Below are positions 17,993-26,625 of a DNA stretch of 64,000 nucleotides, in pieces. The first letter of the stretch is position 1; each line of letters opens with the position of its first letter. A model generated the notes under the pieces. It did no database searches and was not told where the DNA came from. It saw only the letters and a list, made by a program, of their open reading frames with translations. The DNA is from Cyanobacteriota bacterium. Its GTDB lineage: Bacteria > Cyanobacteriota > Cyanobacteriia > PCC-6307 > Cyanobiaceae. The stretch spans positions 1 to 64,000 of the forward strand of contig JAPLIC010000066.1 in assembly GCA_026389315.1 (NCBI GenBank). Reading direction: 5' to 3'. A program made the position numbers and the translations under genes.

Positions 17993-18292
17993 ATGGCTTC
18001 CTACAAGGTCACCCTCATCAACGAGAGCGAAGGCCTCAACAAGACCATTGAGGTTCCCGACGACCAGTACATCCTTGATGCTGCTGAAGAACAGGGCATC
18101 GACCTCCCCTATTCCTGTCGCGCTGGCGCCTGTTCCACCTGCGCTGGCAAGCTCACCGCAGGCACCGTCGACCAATCCGACCAAAGCTTCCTGGATGACG
18201 ACCAAATCGAGGGCGGTTTTGTGCTGACCTGCGTGGCTTACCCCACCTCGGACTGCACGATCAAGACCCACGCCGAGGAAGAGCTGTACTGA
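17993..18292 (+). CDS. petF: Plant-type [2Fe-2S] ferredoxin
   Basis: The 99-residue product is a photosynthetic ferredoxin. The cluster ligands are Cys42, Cys47, Cys50 and Cys80 in the pattern [14 protein letters not shown]...VLTCVAYP, and the acidic C-terminus AEEELY is typical. It carries electrons from photosystem I to FNR and to ferredoxin-thioredoxin reductase (ftrV is elsewhere in this window). A terminator follows 43 bp after the stop and it has its own 142-bp upstream gap, so it is probably a single-gene transcript. Confidence 0.97.
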   Translation: MASYKVTLINESEGLNKTIEVPDDQYILDAAEEQGIDLPYSCRAGACSTCAGKLTAGTVDQSDQSFLDDDQIEGGFVLTCVAYPTSDCTIKTHAEEELY

Positions 18293-18335
18293 GTTCGACT
18301 TCGCGATTCAGCGTTCGTCCAGTTCATCTCCCGTC

Positions 18336-18359
18336 GCCACCCTGCCGGGTGGCTTTTTT
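18336..18359 (+). terminator. Intrinsic terminator after ferredoxin gene
   Basis: GCCACCC (18336-18342), loop TGCC, GGGTGGC (18347-18353), then six T residues. This is a 7-bp GC stem with a U tract, ending the petF transcript. Confidence 0.9.
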
Positions 18360-18752
18360 ATGACTGTTCAGGTGCACAGCCTGCTGGAATTCAGCAGTGA
18401 ACATGCCAGTCCCGGAGGCCAGTTCAGCTTTCGGGTGCTAGGGCCTTGCTGCCGCCTGTTTGATCGCGAGGAGTTGCCTTGGCCCTGCTGCCGCTTGGCC
18501 TGGCAGAGTAAGGAACCCAGTTGGCGACGCATCGGCCGCCGCTTCGTGCCTGACCTGGCAGCAAGGCGTTGCCCCTCCTACTCGGTGGAATTGCTACAAC
18601 CAGGCTCCCGCCCCACAGCCACGGTGATCACCCTGTTCCCCCAGCGACTGGCGGCACCCTTGCAGGAATGGTGGTACAGCAAATTACCTGGATCAATGGA
18701 GCCAGAAAATAATCAACCCCCAGGCCCTGATGGGCCTGGGGGTTGGAGGTGA
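18360..18752 (+). CDS. Small hypothetical protein
   Basis: The 130-residue frame begins with an ATG directly after the T tract of the petF terminator. It contains CCRLFDREELPWPCCRLAWQ and a basic stretch RRIGRRFVPDLAARR, with about six cysteines. I do not recognise the family. The last 14 residues are encoded by the psbV terminator hairpin (18714-18745), so the true end of the useful protein may be near KLPG. There is no room for a normal promoter or ribosome-binding site except inside the terminator, which lowers confidence that it is expressed from this ATG. Confidence 0.45.
   Translation: MTVQVHSLLEFSSEHASPGGQFSFRVLGPCCRLFDREELPWPCCRLAWQSKEPSWRRIGRRFVPDLAARRCPSYSVELLQPGSRPTATVITLFPQRLAAPLQEWWYSKLPGSMEPENNQPPGPDGPGGWR
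18714..18745 (-). terminator. Strong hairpin, terminator for psbV
   Basis: A 14-bp perfect stem (CAACCCCCAGGCCC at 18714-18727 with GGGCCTGGGGGTTG at 18732-18745) around loop TGAT. On the minus strand it is followed by the T-rich sequence ATTATTTTCTGG, as expected for the psbV transcript arriving from 18799. Confidence 0.85.
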
Positions 18753-18798
18753 TGCCAGGTTAGAGAGGCAGCATCAAGACAAGGTCAAGCTGATCGGA

Positions 18799-19311
18799 TC
18801 AGAAGTAAATCTTGCCACCGCCCCATTGAATCCCTTGCACCTTAGGGGCGACAAGAATATAGCCTGCAATCAGCCGCAGGTCTTCGTCATCGAGATCGCG
18901 CATTTTTACATAAACATCGCTACTGCGTAGGCTGGGATGGACGTCTGAGATGCTGTATTCACCATCGTATGAAGTGGGGTTCTTCATGAAGTCCACCAGG
19001 GCATCCACCGTGTCCCGGGGAGGGGTGGCCAGGGCCAGGGTCTCGGGATCCAGACCCACATTCTGGTTAGTCTTGGTGATACCGCCAGCGTGACAGCTGG
19101 CGCAGGTTTCGTTGAACAGCTTGCGACCGTTCTTGTATTCCTTCTCGCTGAACGTCACCGATGTGCCTTCTGCCGTTGCGGGCACCGTCAAGGTGGCGGA
19201 GTCCCAACGGGCGGCGGTGGCAGGGCCGGCAAAGCAGACCAGCAGCGCCAAGGGCAGAACCAGGAAGGTTTTGGCGAAGGCGCGAAGGGCTGAGTGGAGG
19301 AAGGGGGCCAT
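18799..19311 (-). CDS. psbV: Photosystem II cytochrome c-550
   Basis: PsbV is an extrinsic haem protein on the lumenal side of photosystem II that stabilises the manganese cluster. The 170-residue precursor starts at the ATG at 19309-19311 with a signal peptide (hydrophobic FLVLPLALLVCFAG, cleavage after ATA before ARWDS). The mature part has the haem motif CASCH (KLFNETCASCHAGG), the PsbV-type NVGLDPETLALATPPRD and the C-terminal GYILVAPKVQGIQWGGGKIYF is complete. Followed by its own terminator. Confidence 0.96.
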   Translation of the reverse strand: MAPFLHSALRAFAKTFLVLPLALLVCFAGPATAARWDSATLTVPATAEGTSVTFSEKEYKNGRKLFNETCASCHAGGITKTNQNVGLDPETLALATPPRDTVDALVDFMKNPTSYDGEYSISDVHPSLRSSDVYVKMRDLDDEDLRLIAGYILVAPKVQGIQWGGGKIYF

Positions 19312-19401
19312 GGGAGAAGCCGGGGAACTGGCGGTTAGACCGCGACTGAGAATCACGGCCCGTGGGTGCACTGGTCGCGATCCATGCGAACTGTTGCAGG
19401 C

Positions 19402-20406
19402 TCAGTCCGCCTGGGGGTCACTGTCAACATCGGCTTCACCCCCCGGGGTCAAATCAAGCCGCAGGAAATCCCGGGCCACCCGCGTTTTGGCAAAGATGGC
19501 CCGCGCTTCGGCTTCCAGGTCTTCGGGGGTGACCGGATTGCCTTGCACATAGCGGGGGCTGAGGTGGGTCAGCACCAGTTGCTTCACACCGGCGGCCAGG
19601 GCTGTTTGGGCCGCCATGGTGCTGGTGGAGTGCTGTTTCAAAATGGCCATCTCCGCTTCTCCATGGGCAAAGGTCGATTCGTGGATCAATAGGTCGGCCC
19701 CGCGGGACAGCTCGATCGCCGCTTCGCAGAAGACGGTGTCCGTGCAATACACCAGACTGCAACCCGGGCGCGGCGGGCCGCACAGTCTTTCCCCGTGGAT
19801 CACCCGACCGTCATCGAGGGTCACCGTCCGTCCCGCTTTGAGTTCGGCGTAGATCGGACCGGGGGGAATGCCCAATTCCCTGGCCAGGTTCACATCAAAA
19901 CGTCCCGGCAGGGGTTTCTGGTCAATGCGGTAGGCGTAGGCGGGGATCCGATGGTTGAGGGGAGTGCAGCGCACGCTCAAGTCCCCATCGTCCAGCAGGA
20001 CGTCACCGCTGTGGGCGGCCTGGCGGACCCGGTGGCTCCTGAGGGGATAGCCAATGCGCGTGGAGGACGTCCTCAGCACCCCCTCCAGGTAGTCGCGCAA
20101 GGGGTCGGGTCCGTAGAGATCGACTCCGGGGCAGCGGCCCGCCAGCCCCAGGCTGGCCAGCAGTCCAGGCAGGCCAAAGACATGGTCGCCATGCATGTGG
20201 GTGATGAAGATCCGCCGCAGCTGGGAGACCCTCAGGTCGCTGCGCAGAAACTGGTGCTGGGTGCCCTCGCCACAGTCGAAAAGCCAGATCTCGGCCCGTT
20301 GTGGTAGGCGCACGGCCACCGACGAAACGTTGCGGCCCCGGGTGGGAACGCCGGAGCTGGTGCCAAGAAAAGTGACCTGCACGTCTGTGCTGCCCAGGGG
20401 GCGCAT
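19402..20406 (-). CDS. rnz: Ribonuclease Z
   Basis: RNase Z trims the 3' trailer of tRNA precursors; this suits a genome where CCA is not encoded (see tRNA-Val). The 334-residue product has the metallo-beta-lactamase motif THMHGDH (His70, His72, Asp74, His75), the [11 protein letters not shown] segment near residue 45, the C-terminal [10 protein letters not shown], and LIHESTF. The ATG at 20404-20406 ([15 protein letters not shown]) is used in place of the much longer upstream extension. Confidence 0.95.
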   Translation of the reverse strand: MRPLGSTDVQVTFLGTSSGVPTRGRNVSSVAVRLPQRAEIWLFDCGEGTQHQFLRSDLRVSQLRRIFITHMHGDHVFGLPGLLASLGLAGRCPGVDLYGPDPLRDYLEGVLRTSSTRIGYPLRSHRVRQAAHSGDVLLDDGDLSVRCTPLNHRIPAYAYRIDQKPLPGRFDVNLARELGIPPGPIYAELKAGRTVTLDDGRVIHGERLCGPPRPGCSLVYCTDTVFCEAAIELSRGADLLIHESTFAHGEAEMAILKQHSTSTMAAQTALAAGVKQLVLTHLSPRYVQGNPVTPEDLEAEARAIFAKTRVARDFLRLDLTPGGEADVDSDPQAD

Positions 20407-20474
20407 GCTGCCACGGGCCCTGGTCGGCTGGGCCCTCTGGCCGGCTGGGCCCAGACGCGGCAAAATGACACTCC

Positions 20475-21875
20475 TTGTTCGATCCAGCTGTGGCTTGTCT
20501 TCCTGGCTGGCGTTGGAGTCACGCCCTGGCCCTTCCCCTGGCCCTGGTGTGGGCGGCGCCGGCACGACCTGTCGGCACAGATCCCGTCTTGAGGATTCTG
20601 GTGCGGGCCGCCCCTGCCATCGATCTGGGCGCCGCTGGGACGGTCCTCAGGCTGAGTGATGCCCGGGGACAGGTGCTCTATGTCCTTGGCCCTGGCCAAA
20701 GTTTGAGACTGCGATCGGGGGCCAGGGGGGTGATCCTGGAACGGTCCAGCCCGACACCTGACGTGCCATCCGGGCCCCTTGCCAGGGAAGCCAGCCGGCC
20801 GGCCGCCCTGGCCACCGTTGCGCCCGCCTTGGCGGGCGAGCTGCCAGAGGTCTGGGTCGACAGTGCCGCCCCCGGTGGCCTGGTGCCCCTGGGAGCGGCT
20901 CAGTATCGCGGCCGTTTACGGGTCGTGCCTTTGGGAGATCGCCTGCAGGCGGTTAATTACATTGGCCTCGAAAATTATCTGCCGAGTGTGGTGGGTAGTG
21001 AGATGCCGGCCCAATGGCCTCTGGCTGCGCTGAGGGCCCAGGCCATTGCCGCTCGCACCTATGCCATGGCCCAACGGCGTCCCGGTCAACTTTTTGATCT
21101 TCAGGCCACTGTGGCGAGCCAGGTGTACAAGGGGGTCGGGGCGGAAACGACTTCGACCCGCCAGGCTGTCGCCCAGACCAATGGCCAGGTGTTGCTCTAT
21201 CGCGGCCGTCTGATTGATGCCGTATTCCACAGTTGTAGTGGTGGCAGTACCGAGAACAGCGGTGAAATCTGGAATCGTCAACTTCCCTATCTCACTAGCG
21301 TCCCCGATTTCGACCAGTTCAGTCCAGTGCGCAATTGGAGCAAGTCCTTTGAGCCCCTGGAATTGCGTCGCGCCTTTGTTGAAATCGACGGTGTCACCGC
21401 CATCGAGCCCCTGGTCACCTCGACCTCCGGGCGCATCCGCCAAGCCCGTGTCACGGGCCCCGGGGGCCAGCTGGTGTTGAGCGGCGCCGAATTGAGGCGT
21501 CGGCTCGGCTTGCGCAGCACCCTGGTGCGGTTCCAGCAGTTGGCTCCGGCCAGGCCCCAGGCGATGGGCTTAGCGGTTGGTCCGGTCCGCGACACCGTTG
21601 AGCCGGCGGTGGCAGGCGCCGGCAAGGCCCCCGGGCTGTCCCCTGGGTTCCGGTTTCGCCTGGCTCCCCCACCGCCCCTGCCTCCCGTCGCCGGGCTGCC
21701 TGGGTCGGTCCAGCCGGCTGCTGCGCCCACTTTGCTGGCCATCGGCCATGGCTTTGGCCATGGAGTAGGAATGAGCCAATGGGGGGCCTACGGCATGGCC
21801 CTGAGGGGTAAAAGCCATGCAGAGATCTTGCGTCACTACTACCAAGGAGCCGAACTGGGCCTCCGATCCCTCTGA
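20475..21875 (+). CDS. SpoIID/LytB domain-containing protein
   Basis: The 466-residue product has a possible signal peptide ([17 protein letters not shown]), then a SpoIID/LytB domain: [61 protein letters not shown], and a C-terminal [19 protein letters not shown]. In Bacillus, SpoIID degrades denuded peptidoglycan and LytB enhances an amidase; cyanobacterial members are of unknown function. A Pro-rich insert lies near residues 390-420. The start is uncertain: TTG 20475 or GTG 20490. It is divergent from rnz. Confidence 0.85.
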   Translation: MFDPAVACLPGWRWSHALALPLALVWAAPARPVGTDPVLRILVRAAPAIDLGAAGTVLRLSDARGQVLYVLGPGQSLRLRSGARGVILERSSPTPDVPSGPLAREASRPAALATVAPALAGELPEVWVDSAAPGGLVPLGAAQYRGRLRVVPLGDRLQAVNYIGLENYLPSVVGSEMPAQWPLAALRAQAIAARTYAMAQRRPGQLFDLQATVASQVYKGVGAETTSTRQAVAQTNGQVLLYRGRLIDAVFHSCSGGSTENSGEIWNRQLPYLTSVPDFDQFSPVRNWSKSFEPLELRRAFVEIDGVTAIEPLVTSTSGRIRQARVTGPGGQLVLSGAELRRRLGLRSTLVRFQQLAPARPQAMGLAVGPVRDTVEPAVAGAGKAPGLSPGFRFRLAPPPPLPPVAGLPGSVQPAAAPTLLAIGHGFGHGVGMSQWGAYGMALRGKSHAEILRHYYQGAELGLRSL

Positions 21876-22683
21876 GCCTCTTGCCCAGGCCCAGGGCCGG
21901 GCCACCTCGCGCAAGGCAACCCTTGAAGGGGGCCGCCATTGCGTGCAGATCCGGCGTCTCGCCGATGCAGAGGCCGTGGGGGAGCAGGTGGCCCACTGGC
22001 TGCTGGCTTCCAGGTTGGCCGATCCCAGTCTTCCGGTGGGTCTGGCCACAGGTCGCACGATGGAACCGGTCTATGGCGCCCTGGCCCGCCAATTCGCCCA
22101 GCGCTCCGCCGCTGAGCGCCAAAGGGTCCGTCGTCAATGGTGCAGCTTCAACCTCGATGAATATGTGGGACTCTCCCCCAGGGATCCCCGCTCCTTTGCC
22201 GCCACCATGGCAGCCCAGTTGGTGACCCCCCTGCAGCTCGAAGCGGAGTCAGTGTTGCTGCCTTGCGGTGATGGCCATGATCCGGCGGCTGAGGCCCTGC
22301 GTTATGCCTCCCTGCTGGCGAGCAAGGGAGGTCTGGGCCTCCAGATCCTTGGCATCGGAGCCAATGGCCATGTTGGTTTCAATGAACCCCCCTGTGGTCC
22401 CGAGGCGGTCTGTCGTTGTGTCGCCCTCACCGCCAGCACCCGAGACGCCAATGCTTCTGCCTTTGGGGGCGACCCGGCCCAGGTGCCAGATCAAGCCATC
22501 AGCCTTGGCCTTAGTGAGATTCTCAACGCGCGCCGCATTCTCTTGGTGGCCACCGGTGTCGCCAAAGCTGCGGTGCTGCGCCGCGCCTTTGAGGAGTCCC
22601 CAACCGCCGACCTGCCCGCAAGCTGGCTTCAGGGGCACCCGGATGTGACGGTCGTGGCGGATGGGGCCGCCCTTGGGCATTAG
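21817..22683 (+). CDS. nagB: Glucosamine-6-phosphate deaminase family protein
   Basis: The sugar-phosphate isomerase fold is shown by LATGRTMEPVYGAL, FNLDEYVGL with its catalytic Asp, LGIGANGHVGFNEPP, and TRDANASAFGG with LLVATGVAKAAVL. These match NagB rather than 6-phosphogluconolactonase, which lacks the FNEP motif. NagB converts glucosamine-6-P to fructose-6-P and ammonia. The ATG at 21817 overlaps the upstream gene by 59 bp; a GTG at 21943 (VQIRRLADAEAVG) gives a 246-residue chain closer to normal family length and is equally likely. Confidence 0.82.
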   Translation: MQRSCVTTTKEPNWASDPSEPLAQAQGRATSRKATLEGGRHCVQIRRLADAEAVGEQVAHWLLASRLADPSLPVGLATGRTMEPVYGALARQFAQRSAAERQRVRRQWCSFNLDEYVGLSPRDPRSFAATMAAQLVTPLQLEAESVLLPCGDGHDPAAEALRYASLLASKGGLGLQILGIGANGHVGFNEPPCGPEAVCRCVALTASTRDANASAFGGDPAQVPDQAISLGLSEILNARRILLVATGVAKAAVLRRAFEESPTADLPASWLQGHPDVTVVADGAALGH

Positions 22684-22709
22684 CCACCTCGGGGCGCCAT
22701 GGCCCTGAC

Positions 22710-23501
22710 TCAGCTGGAGGCCTCGAGAATCTGCTCCAGCAGACTGTCATCCACCTCCAGATTGCTGACGACGCTGCGAACATCGTCCAGGTCTTCGATC
22801 ACTTCCAACATGCGCAGACAAGCCCGCACGAATTCGGCCTTCTCCAGGTGACAGGGCGTGATCGGGATCCAACGGTGCTCCCATTCCCTAACCGCAAGGC
22901 CAAGGCGTCTCAAACCATCCTGGAGGGCTTCAAGATCAGCAAATTCGCCAACGACTTCGGCCCCATCAACCTCGATCTGCCAGCTCAGAACGGCAGGACC
23001 ACCTCCTGCCTCCAGGGCGAGCAGGAGTTCTACAAACGGCTCCTCAACATCACTTTGGCTACCGTTCAGGTCGACACGGACCACCGATCGCTGCACAAAG
23101 AGATAGCTGACACATCCGGATTCGCCGAGGTTGCCTCCCTGCTTGCCAAAGGCCAGTCTCAGGTCTGCGGCTGTTCGGTTGCGGTTATCGGTGAAGGCTT
23201 CCACCAAAACGGCCACGCCTCCCGCCCCATAGCCCTCGTAGCGCACCGCTTCAAAGAGTTCAGCGTCGGCGCCACTGGAGCCGGCACCCTTGGCGATCGC
23301 CCGATCGATGTTGGCATTGGGCACGCCTGCGGCCTTGGCCTTTTCGATGGCCGTGCGCAACTGGAAGTTCCCGGCTGGATCGGCGCCACCTCTGGCCGCC
23401 ACCATGATTTCCCGACCCAAGCGGGTAAACACCGCGCCCCGCTTGGCATCGACAACTGCTTTGGTGCGTTTGATCTGGGACCATTTGCTATGGCCAGCCA
23501 T
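22710..23501 (-). CDS. YebC/PmpR family protein
   Basis: The 263-residue product starts [20 protein letters not shown], the invariant opening of the YebC/TACO1 family, with [13 protein letters not shown] and [23 protein letters not shown]. Family members are transcriptional regulators in some bacteria and, by more recent work, aid translation through difficult (polyproline) stretches. The frame is open far upstream in translation, but the ATG at 23499-23501 is unambiguous. Same strand and next after truB. Confidence 0.94.
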   Translation of the reverse strand: MAGHSKWSQIKRTKAVVDAKRGAVFTRLGREIMVAARGGADPAGNFQLRTAIEKAKAAGVPNANIDRAIAKGAGSSGADAELFEAVRYEGYGAGGVAVLVEAFTDNRNRTAADLRLAFGKQGGNLGESGCVSYLFVQRSVVRVDLNGSQSDVEEPFVELLLALEAGGGPAVLSWQIEVDGAEVVGEFADLEALQDGLRRLGLAVREWEHRWIPITPCHLEKAEFVRACLRMLEVIEDLDDVRSVVSNLEVDDSLLEQILEASS

Positions 23502-23593
23502 CAGAAGAGGGGGGGAACGGTGGGCGGACAGGGGGCCTCCAGTCAGGTCCCTGCTGCAAAAATCCTGCCATTTGGGCCTTCCCTTGGGCCAGT

Positions 23594-24457
23594 TCAGCTC
23601 TCCGCTTGAAACACCAGCCGGGGCTGGAGCTGGTCGCCGGCCACGGCTCGGGCGATGCCGGCGAGCCGTCCCTCCTGGTTGAGCACCGCCACGGCTTCGT
23701 CTTCCAGGTGGCTGGCGGCGGCCGGGAGGCGCCGCCCACAGCTCCAATCCAGTTCTTCTGCTGCCGTCAATTGGCGCCGGCCAAGGTGGGGCAGGGCCAG
23801 CAGCGGATCCAGCAGCGGCGGCCTGGGATGGTGATCGAGATTCTCCAGGGGCACGGCCTGGGCGAGACTGAAGCCGAGGGCTTCGCTGCGGCGGAGCTGG
23901 GCCAACGCACCACCGCAGCCCAGGTGTTCTCCCAGATCCCTGGCCAGGGCGCGAATGTAGGTACCGGCGGAACAACGGACGCCCAGGGAGACCTGACCCA
24001 GTTCGGGATTCCAGTTCAGGAGGCTGAGTTCGTGAAAGGTGACGCTCCTGGCCTCGAGGCGTACCACTTCTCCCCGGCGTGCCAGGGCATAGGCCCGTTC
24101 GCCGTGGACATGAACAGCCGAGACCTGGGGGGGGCACTGCTGATGGGTTCCCCTGAAGATCTCAAGCAGGGTTTCAAGCCGCTCAACAGAAAGGGTAGGA
24201 ACGGGGGCCCGTTGCACCACTTCGCCTTCAAGGTCATCGCTGCTGGTTCGCAGTCCCAATTGGATCGTGCCTTCGTAGGCCTTGAGTCCCGGCAGGTAGG
24301 GCAAAAGTCGGGTGGCGGCCCCGAGGGCAATGGGAAGCACCCCACTGACCGCAGGGTCGAGGGTGCCGCCATGGCCCACCCTCTTGAGCCCGTAGGCCCT
24401 GCGCACCCGGTTCACACAGGTGTGGGAGGTAGGTCCGCAGGGCTTGTCGAGGACCAA
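23594..24457 (-). CDS. truB: tRNA pseudouridine-55 synthase
   Basis: TruB makes the T-loop pseudouridine of tRNAs. The 287-residue product has the KPCGPTSH opening, the catalytic [19 protein letters not shown] (Asp in TLDP), [13 protein letters not shown], and [16 protein letters not shown]. No ATG exists at the right place: the first usable codon in frame is the TTG at 24455-24457 (VLDKP); the frame continues upstream as [10 protein letters not shown], so a CTG start is also possible. It lies 25 bp after rpmA. Confidence 0.93.
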   Translation of the reverse strand: MVLDKPCGPTSHTCVNRVRRAYGLKRVGHGGTLDPAVSGVLPIALGAATRLLPYLPGLKAYEGTIQLGLRTSSDDLEGEVVQRAPVPTLSVERLETLLEIFRGTHQQCPPQVSAVHVHGERAYALARRGEVVRLEARSVTFHELSLLNWNPELGQVSLGVRCSAGTYIRALARDLGEHLGCGGALAQLRRSEALGFSLAQAVPLENLDHHPRPPLLDPLLALPHLGRRQLTAAEELDWSCGRRLPAAASHLEDEAVAVLNQEGRLAGIARAVAGDQLQPRLVFQAES

Positions 24458-24482
24458 AAATCCGCAGGGAAGAGCGGCCAGC

Positions 24483-24752
24483 TCAGGCGACAGCGATTTT
24501 GATGTTGATGCGCTTGCGGTTGCGCAGCCCCCGTTTGATCGATTCGAAGTTGACGACGCCGCCTACAAGGGCGTAGAGGGTGTCGTCAGAACCGCGGCCG
24601 ACATTGACCCCAGGCATGACGGCCGTACCGCGTTGGCGGATCAGAATCGAACCAGCACTGACGGTTTCGCCGCCGTAGGCCTTGACACCCAAGCGCTTGG
24701 AGTTGGAGTCGCGGCCGTTACGGGTGGAGCCGGTGCCTTTCTTGTGGGCCAT
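24483..24752 (-). CDS. rpmA: 50S ribosomal protein L27
   Basis: The 89-residue product begins [21 protein letters not shown], followed by [13 protein letters not shown] and [12 protein letters not shown], the conserved L27 sequence. Unlike Firmicutes it needs no N-terminal cleavage before AHKKG. It follows rplU with a 61-bp gap, the usual L21-L27 pairing. Confidence 0.97.
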   Translation of the reverse strand: MAHKKGTGSTRNGRDSNSKRLGVKAYGGETVSAGSILIRQRGTAVMPGVNVGRGSDDTLYALVGGVVNFESIKRGLRNRKRINIKIAVA

Positions 24753-24813
24753 GGGAGGGGAAGCAAATGGGTGGTGAAAAGGGGTTTTCCCAAAAATTGG
24801 GAGGCTGGGTGCT

Positions 24814-25173
24814 TCAGGCGACTGGCTTGCCCGCCACGGTGATGGATTGGACCATCACCCGGGTGAGCTCCTGGCGATGGCCGTTCTTGCGGCGGGTTTT
24901 CTTCTTGGGACGCATCTTATACACCAGAATTTTGGGACCCCGGCGGTGGGCCAGAACCTTCAGTTCCACCTGGGCCTGCTCCACATAGGGACGGCCAAGG
25001 GTGGTCCCGTTGGCATCCTTCACCAACAGGACGGAGTCAAGGGTCACGGTGCTGTCGACGTCCGCATCAAGTCGGTCCAGGTCAAGGTATCGGTTCGGCT
25101 GCAGCCAGAATTGCTGGCCAGAGGCCTCGACGATGGCGTAGGCAGTGCTTGGGGTTGGAGCGGAATCGGTCAT
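24814..25173 (-). CDS. rplU: 50S ribosomal protein L21
   Basis: The 119-residue product has [40 protein letters not shown] and the basic [17 protein letters not shown] that is diagnostic for L21. First gene of the rplU-rpmA-truB-yebC series on the minus strand; divergent from kaiA. Confidence 0.96.
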   Translation of the reverse strand: MTDSAPTPSTAYAIVEASGQQFWLQPNRYLDLDRLDADVDSTVTLDSVLLVKDANGTTLGRPYVEQAQVELKVLAHRRGPKILVYKMRPKKKTRRKNGHRQELTRVMVQSITVAGKPVA

Positions 25174-25335
25174 GGGGCAGGCGGGGGCGCGGCCAGGCTG
25201 GAGGTCATCCCTGGCAGGATGCCGCCATTGGGCCTGGGTTCACGGATTTGAAAAGACAATCACAGATCCTCGCTTTTCGTCCCTCTGTTCGTCAAGATGC
25301 CCATGGTCTAGGTCCCAGCCCCCCTCCCACGCTCG
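25174..25335. promoter_or_regulatory. Shared upstream region of rplU and kaiA
   Basis: This 162-bp gap separates two divergent gene sets and must hold the promoters of both the ribosomal set and the clock. The kaiA side contains the AT-richer stretch around 25245-25275 (GAAAAGACAATCACAGATCC). I cannot assign exact -10/-35 elements. Confidence 0.45.
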
Positions 25336-26217
25336 ATGCCCGAGCCCCTGCTCACCATCGCCTCCTTGCTGAGAGAACCCGCTCTGGCCCAGGCCTGTGG
25401 TCAGTGGCTTCAAGGTGGGCGCTACCTGTTGGTGCCCCTGGATCCCAGTGAAAATCCTGTTGAGGTGCTCGATCAACGCCGGGAAGATTTTGATGCGATT
25501 CTGCTGGAACAGGGAGTGCTTGCTGCCGAAGTTTTTCGCGCTTTGGCGGAGAAGGGGTTGTTACTGCCCGCGGTGGTCATCGGTGAGGTGATGGGTCGGC
25601 AGGAATATCACGACGCCGAAGTGCATCTTCCTCCCGACCAGTTGGTGCAGTTGAGTTATTCATTTGATGCGGCTGTTTCCCGGTTCCTGCAAAGGGGCCT
25701 TGCCAATGGCGGCAGCCAGGGGTTTGGGCCTGGTAACGACGCCAGCGATCGCTGGAAATTGGCCAATCGTCTGAATGGTCGCCTGGGCTACCTGGGGATC
25801 TATTACAAGCGAGATCCCTCACGTTTTCTGCGTCACCTTGGAGAGAGCGAACGTACGGACCTGCTTGATTCTCTTAAGCTCACCTATAGGGACCTGCTGA
25901 TCAGTTATTTTCAGGATCCTGCCACTGCTAACCAGGCTTTGGAGAGTTTTGTTTATACTGCTTTCTTTAGCGATCTACCGATTACCCATACGGTTGAAAT
26001 TCACATGAATTTGATTGACGAGTATGATAAGCAAATCAAGCTAGAGGGTCACAAAACCGATTTTCTCCAGGATTACCGCCTTGCGCTTCTTGATGTGATG
26101 GCCCATCTTTGTGAGATGTACCGTCGCTCTGTTCCGCCCGATGCCCCCCTGGGCCTGGCGGCGGTCAAGGGTGGGCCTTCTAAGTCAGCCATCTCCTTCG
26201 CCATGGACCAATCCTAA
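25336..26217 (+). CDS. kaiA: Circadian clock protein KaiA
   Basis: KaiA stimulates KaiC autophosphorylation by holding its A-loop exposed. The 293-residue chain is full length: an N-terminal pseudo-receiver domain (about 1-135), a linker, and the C-terminal four-helix KaiC/KaiB-binding domain ([67 protein letters not shown] split here by its helices). The presence of a complete KaiA separates this genome from Prochlorococcus, which has lost it. It ends two bases before kaiB. Confidence 0.97.
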   Translation: MPEPLLTIASLLREPALAQACGQWLQGGRYLLVPLDPSENPVEVLDQRREDFDAILLEQGVLAAEVFRALAEKGLLLPAVVIGEVMGRQEYHDAEVHLPPDQLVQLSYSFDAAVSRFLQRGLANGGSQGFGPGNDASDRWKLANRLNGRLGYLGIYYKRDPSRFLRHLGESERTDLLDSLKLTYRDLLISYFQDPATANQALESFVYTAFFSDLPITHTVEIHMNLIDEYDKQIKLEGHKTDFLQDYRLALLDVMAHLCEMYRRSVPPDAPLGLAAVKGGPSKSAISFAMDQS

Positions 26218-26219
26218 AA

Positions 26220-26567
26220 ATGTCACCTCGCAAGACCTACATCCTGAAGCTTTACGTGGCAGGAAACACACCAAATTCGATGCGCGCCCTAAAAACATTA
26301 CGAAATATCCTTGAGACCGAGTTTCGAGGAGTTTATGCTCTGAAAGTCATTGATGTCCTGAAAAATCCCCAGTTGGCAGAGGAAGATAAGATCTTGGCGA
26401 CACCCACCCTCGCAAAGATCTTGCCACCTCCGGTTCGCCGCATCATCGGTGACCTGTCTGATCGCGAAAGAGTTCTGATTGGTCTTGATCTGCTTTTTGA
26501 AGAACTCAACGACGAGTCTTACGACTCCGAAGATGGGCTGTTCGATGGCCCTGAATCGGAGAGTTGA
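26220..26567 (+). CDS. kaiB: Circadian clock protein KaiB
   Basis: KaiB is the fold-switching thioredoxin-like protein that binds phosphorylated KaiC and sequesters KaiA. The 115-residue product has [36 protein letters not shown] loop and [21 protein letters not shown]. The conserved core ends near residue 96; an acidic tail (97-115, rich in Asp, Glu and Ser) makes it about 13 residues longer than the Synechococcus elongatus protein. The start lies two bases after the kaiA stop. Confidence 0.97.
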   Translation: MSPRKTYILKLYVAGNTPNSMRALKTLRNILETEFRGVYALKVIDVLKNPQLAEEDKILATPTLAKILPPPVRRIIGDLSDRERVLIGLDLLFEELNDESYDSEDGLFDGPESES

Positions 26568-26570
26568 GTG

Positions 26571-26587
26571 GGTAAATACATTTTACC
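26571..26587. repeat. Short inverted repeat between kaiB and kaiC
   Basis: GGTAAA (26571-26576) and TTTACC (26582-26587) flank a 5-base loop immediately after the kaiB stop. The stem is AT-rich and weak without a U tract, so termination is unlikely; an mRNA processing site or protein operator is possible. Confidence 0.4.
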
Positions 26588-26625
26588 ATCATCTGATTCT
26601 GAAGTAAACCTCATTTTCTCGTTTC

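Noticed and set aside
21817..22683. 6-phosphogluconolactonase instead of glucosamine-6-phosphate deaminase
   Set aside because: The FNLDEYVGL and GHVGFNEPP motifs favour NagB; the typical Pgl signature is absent.
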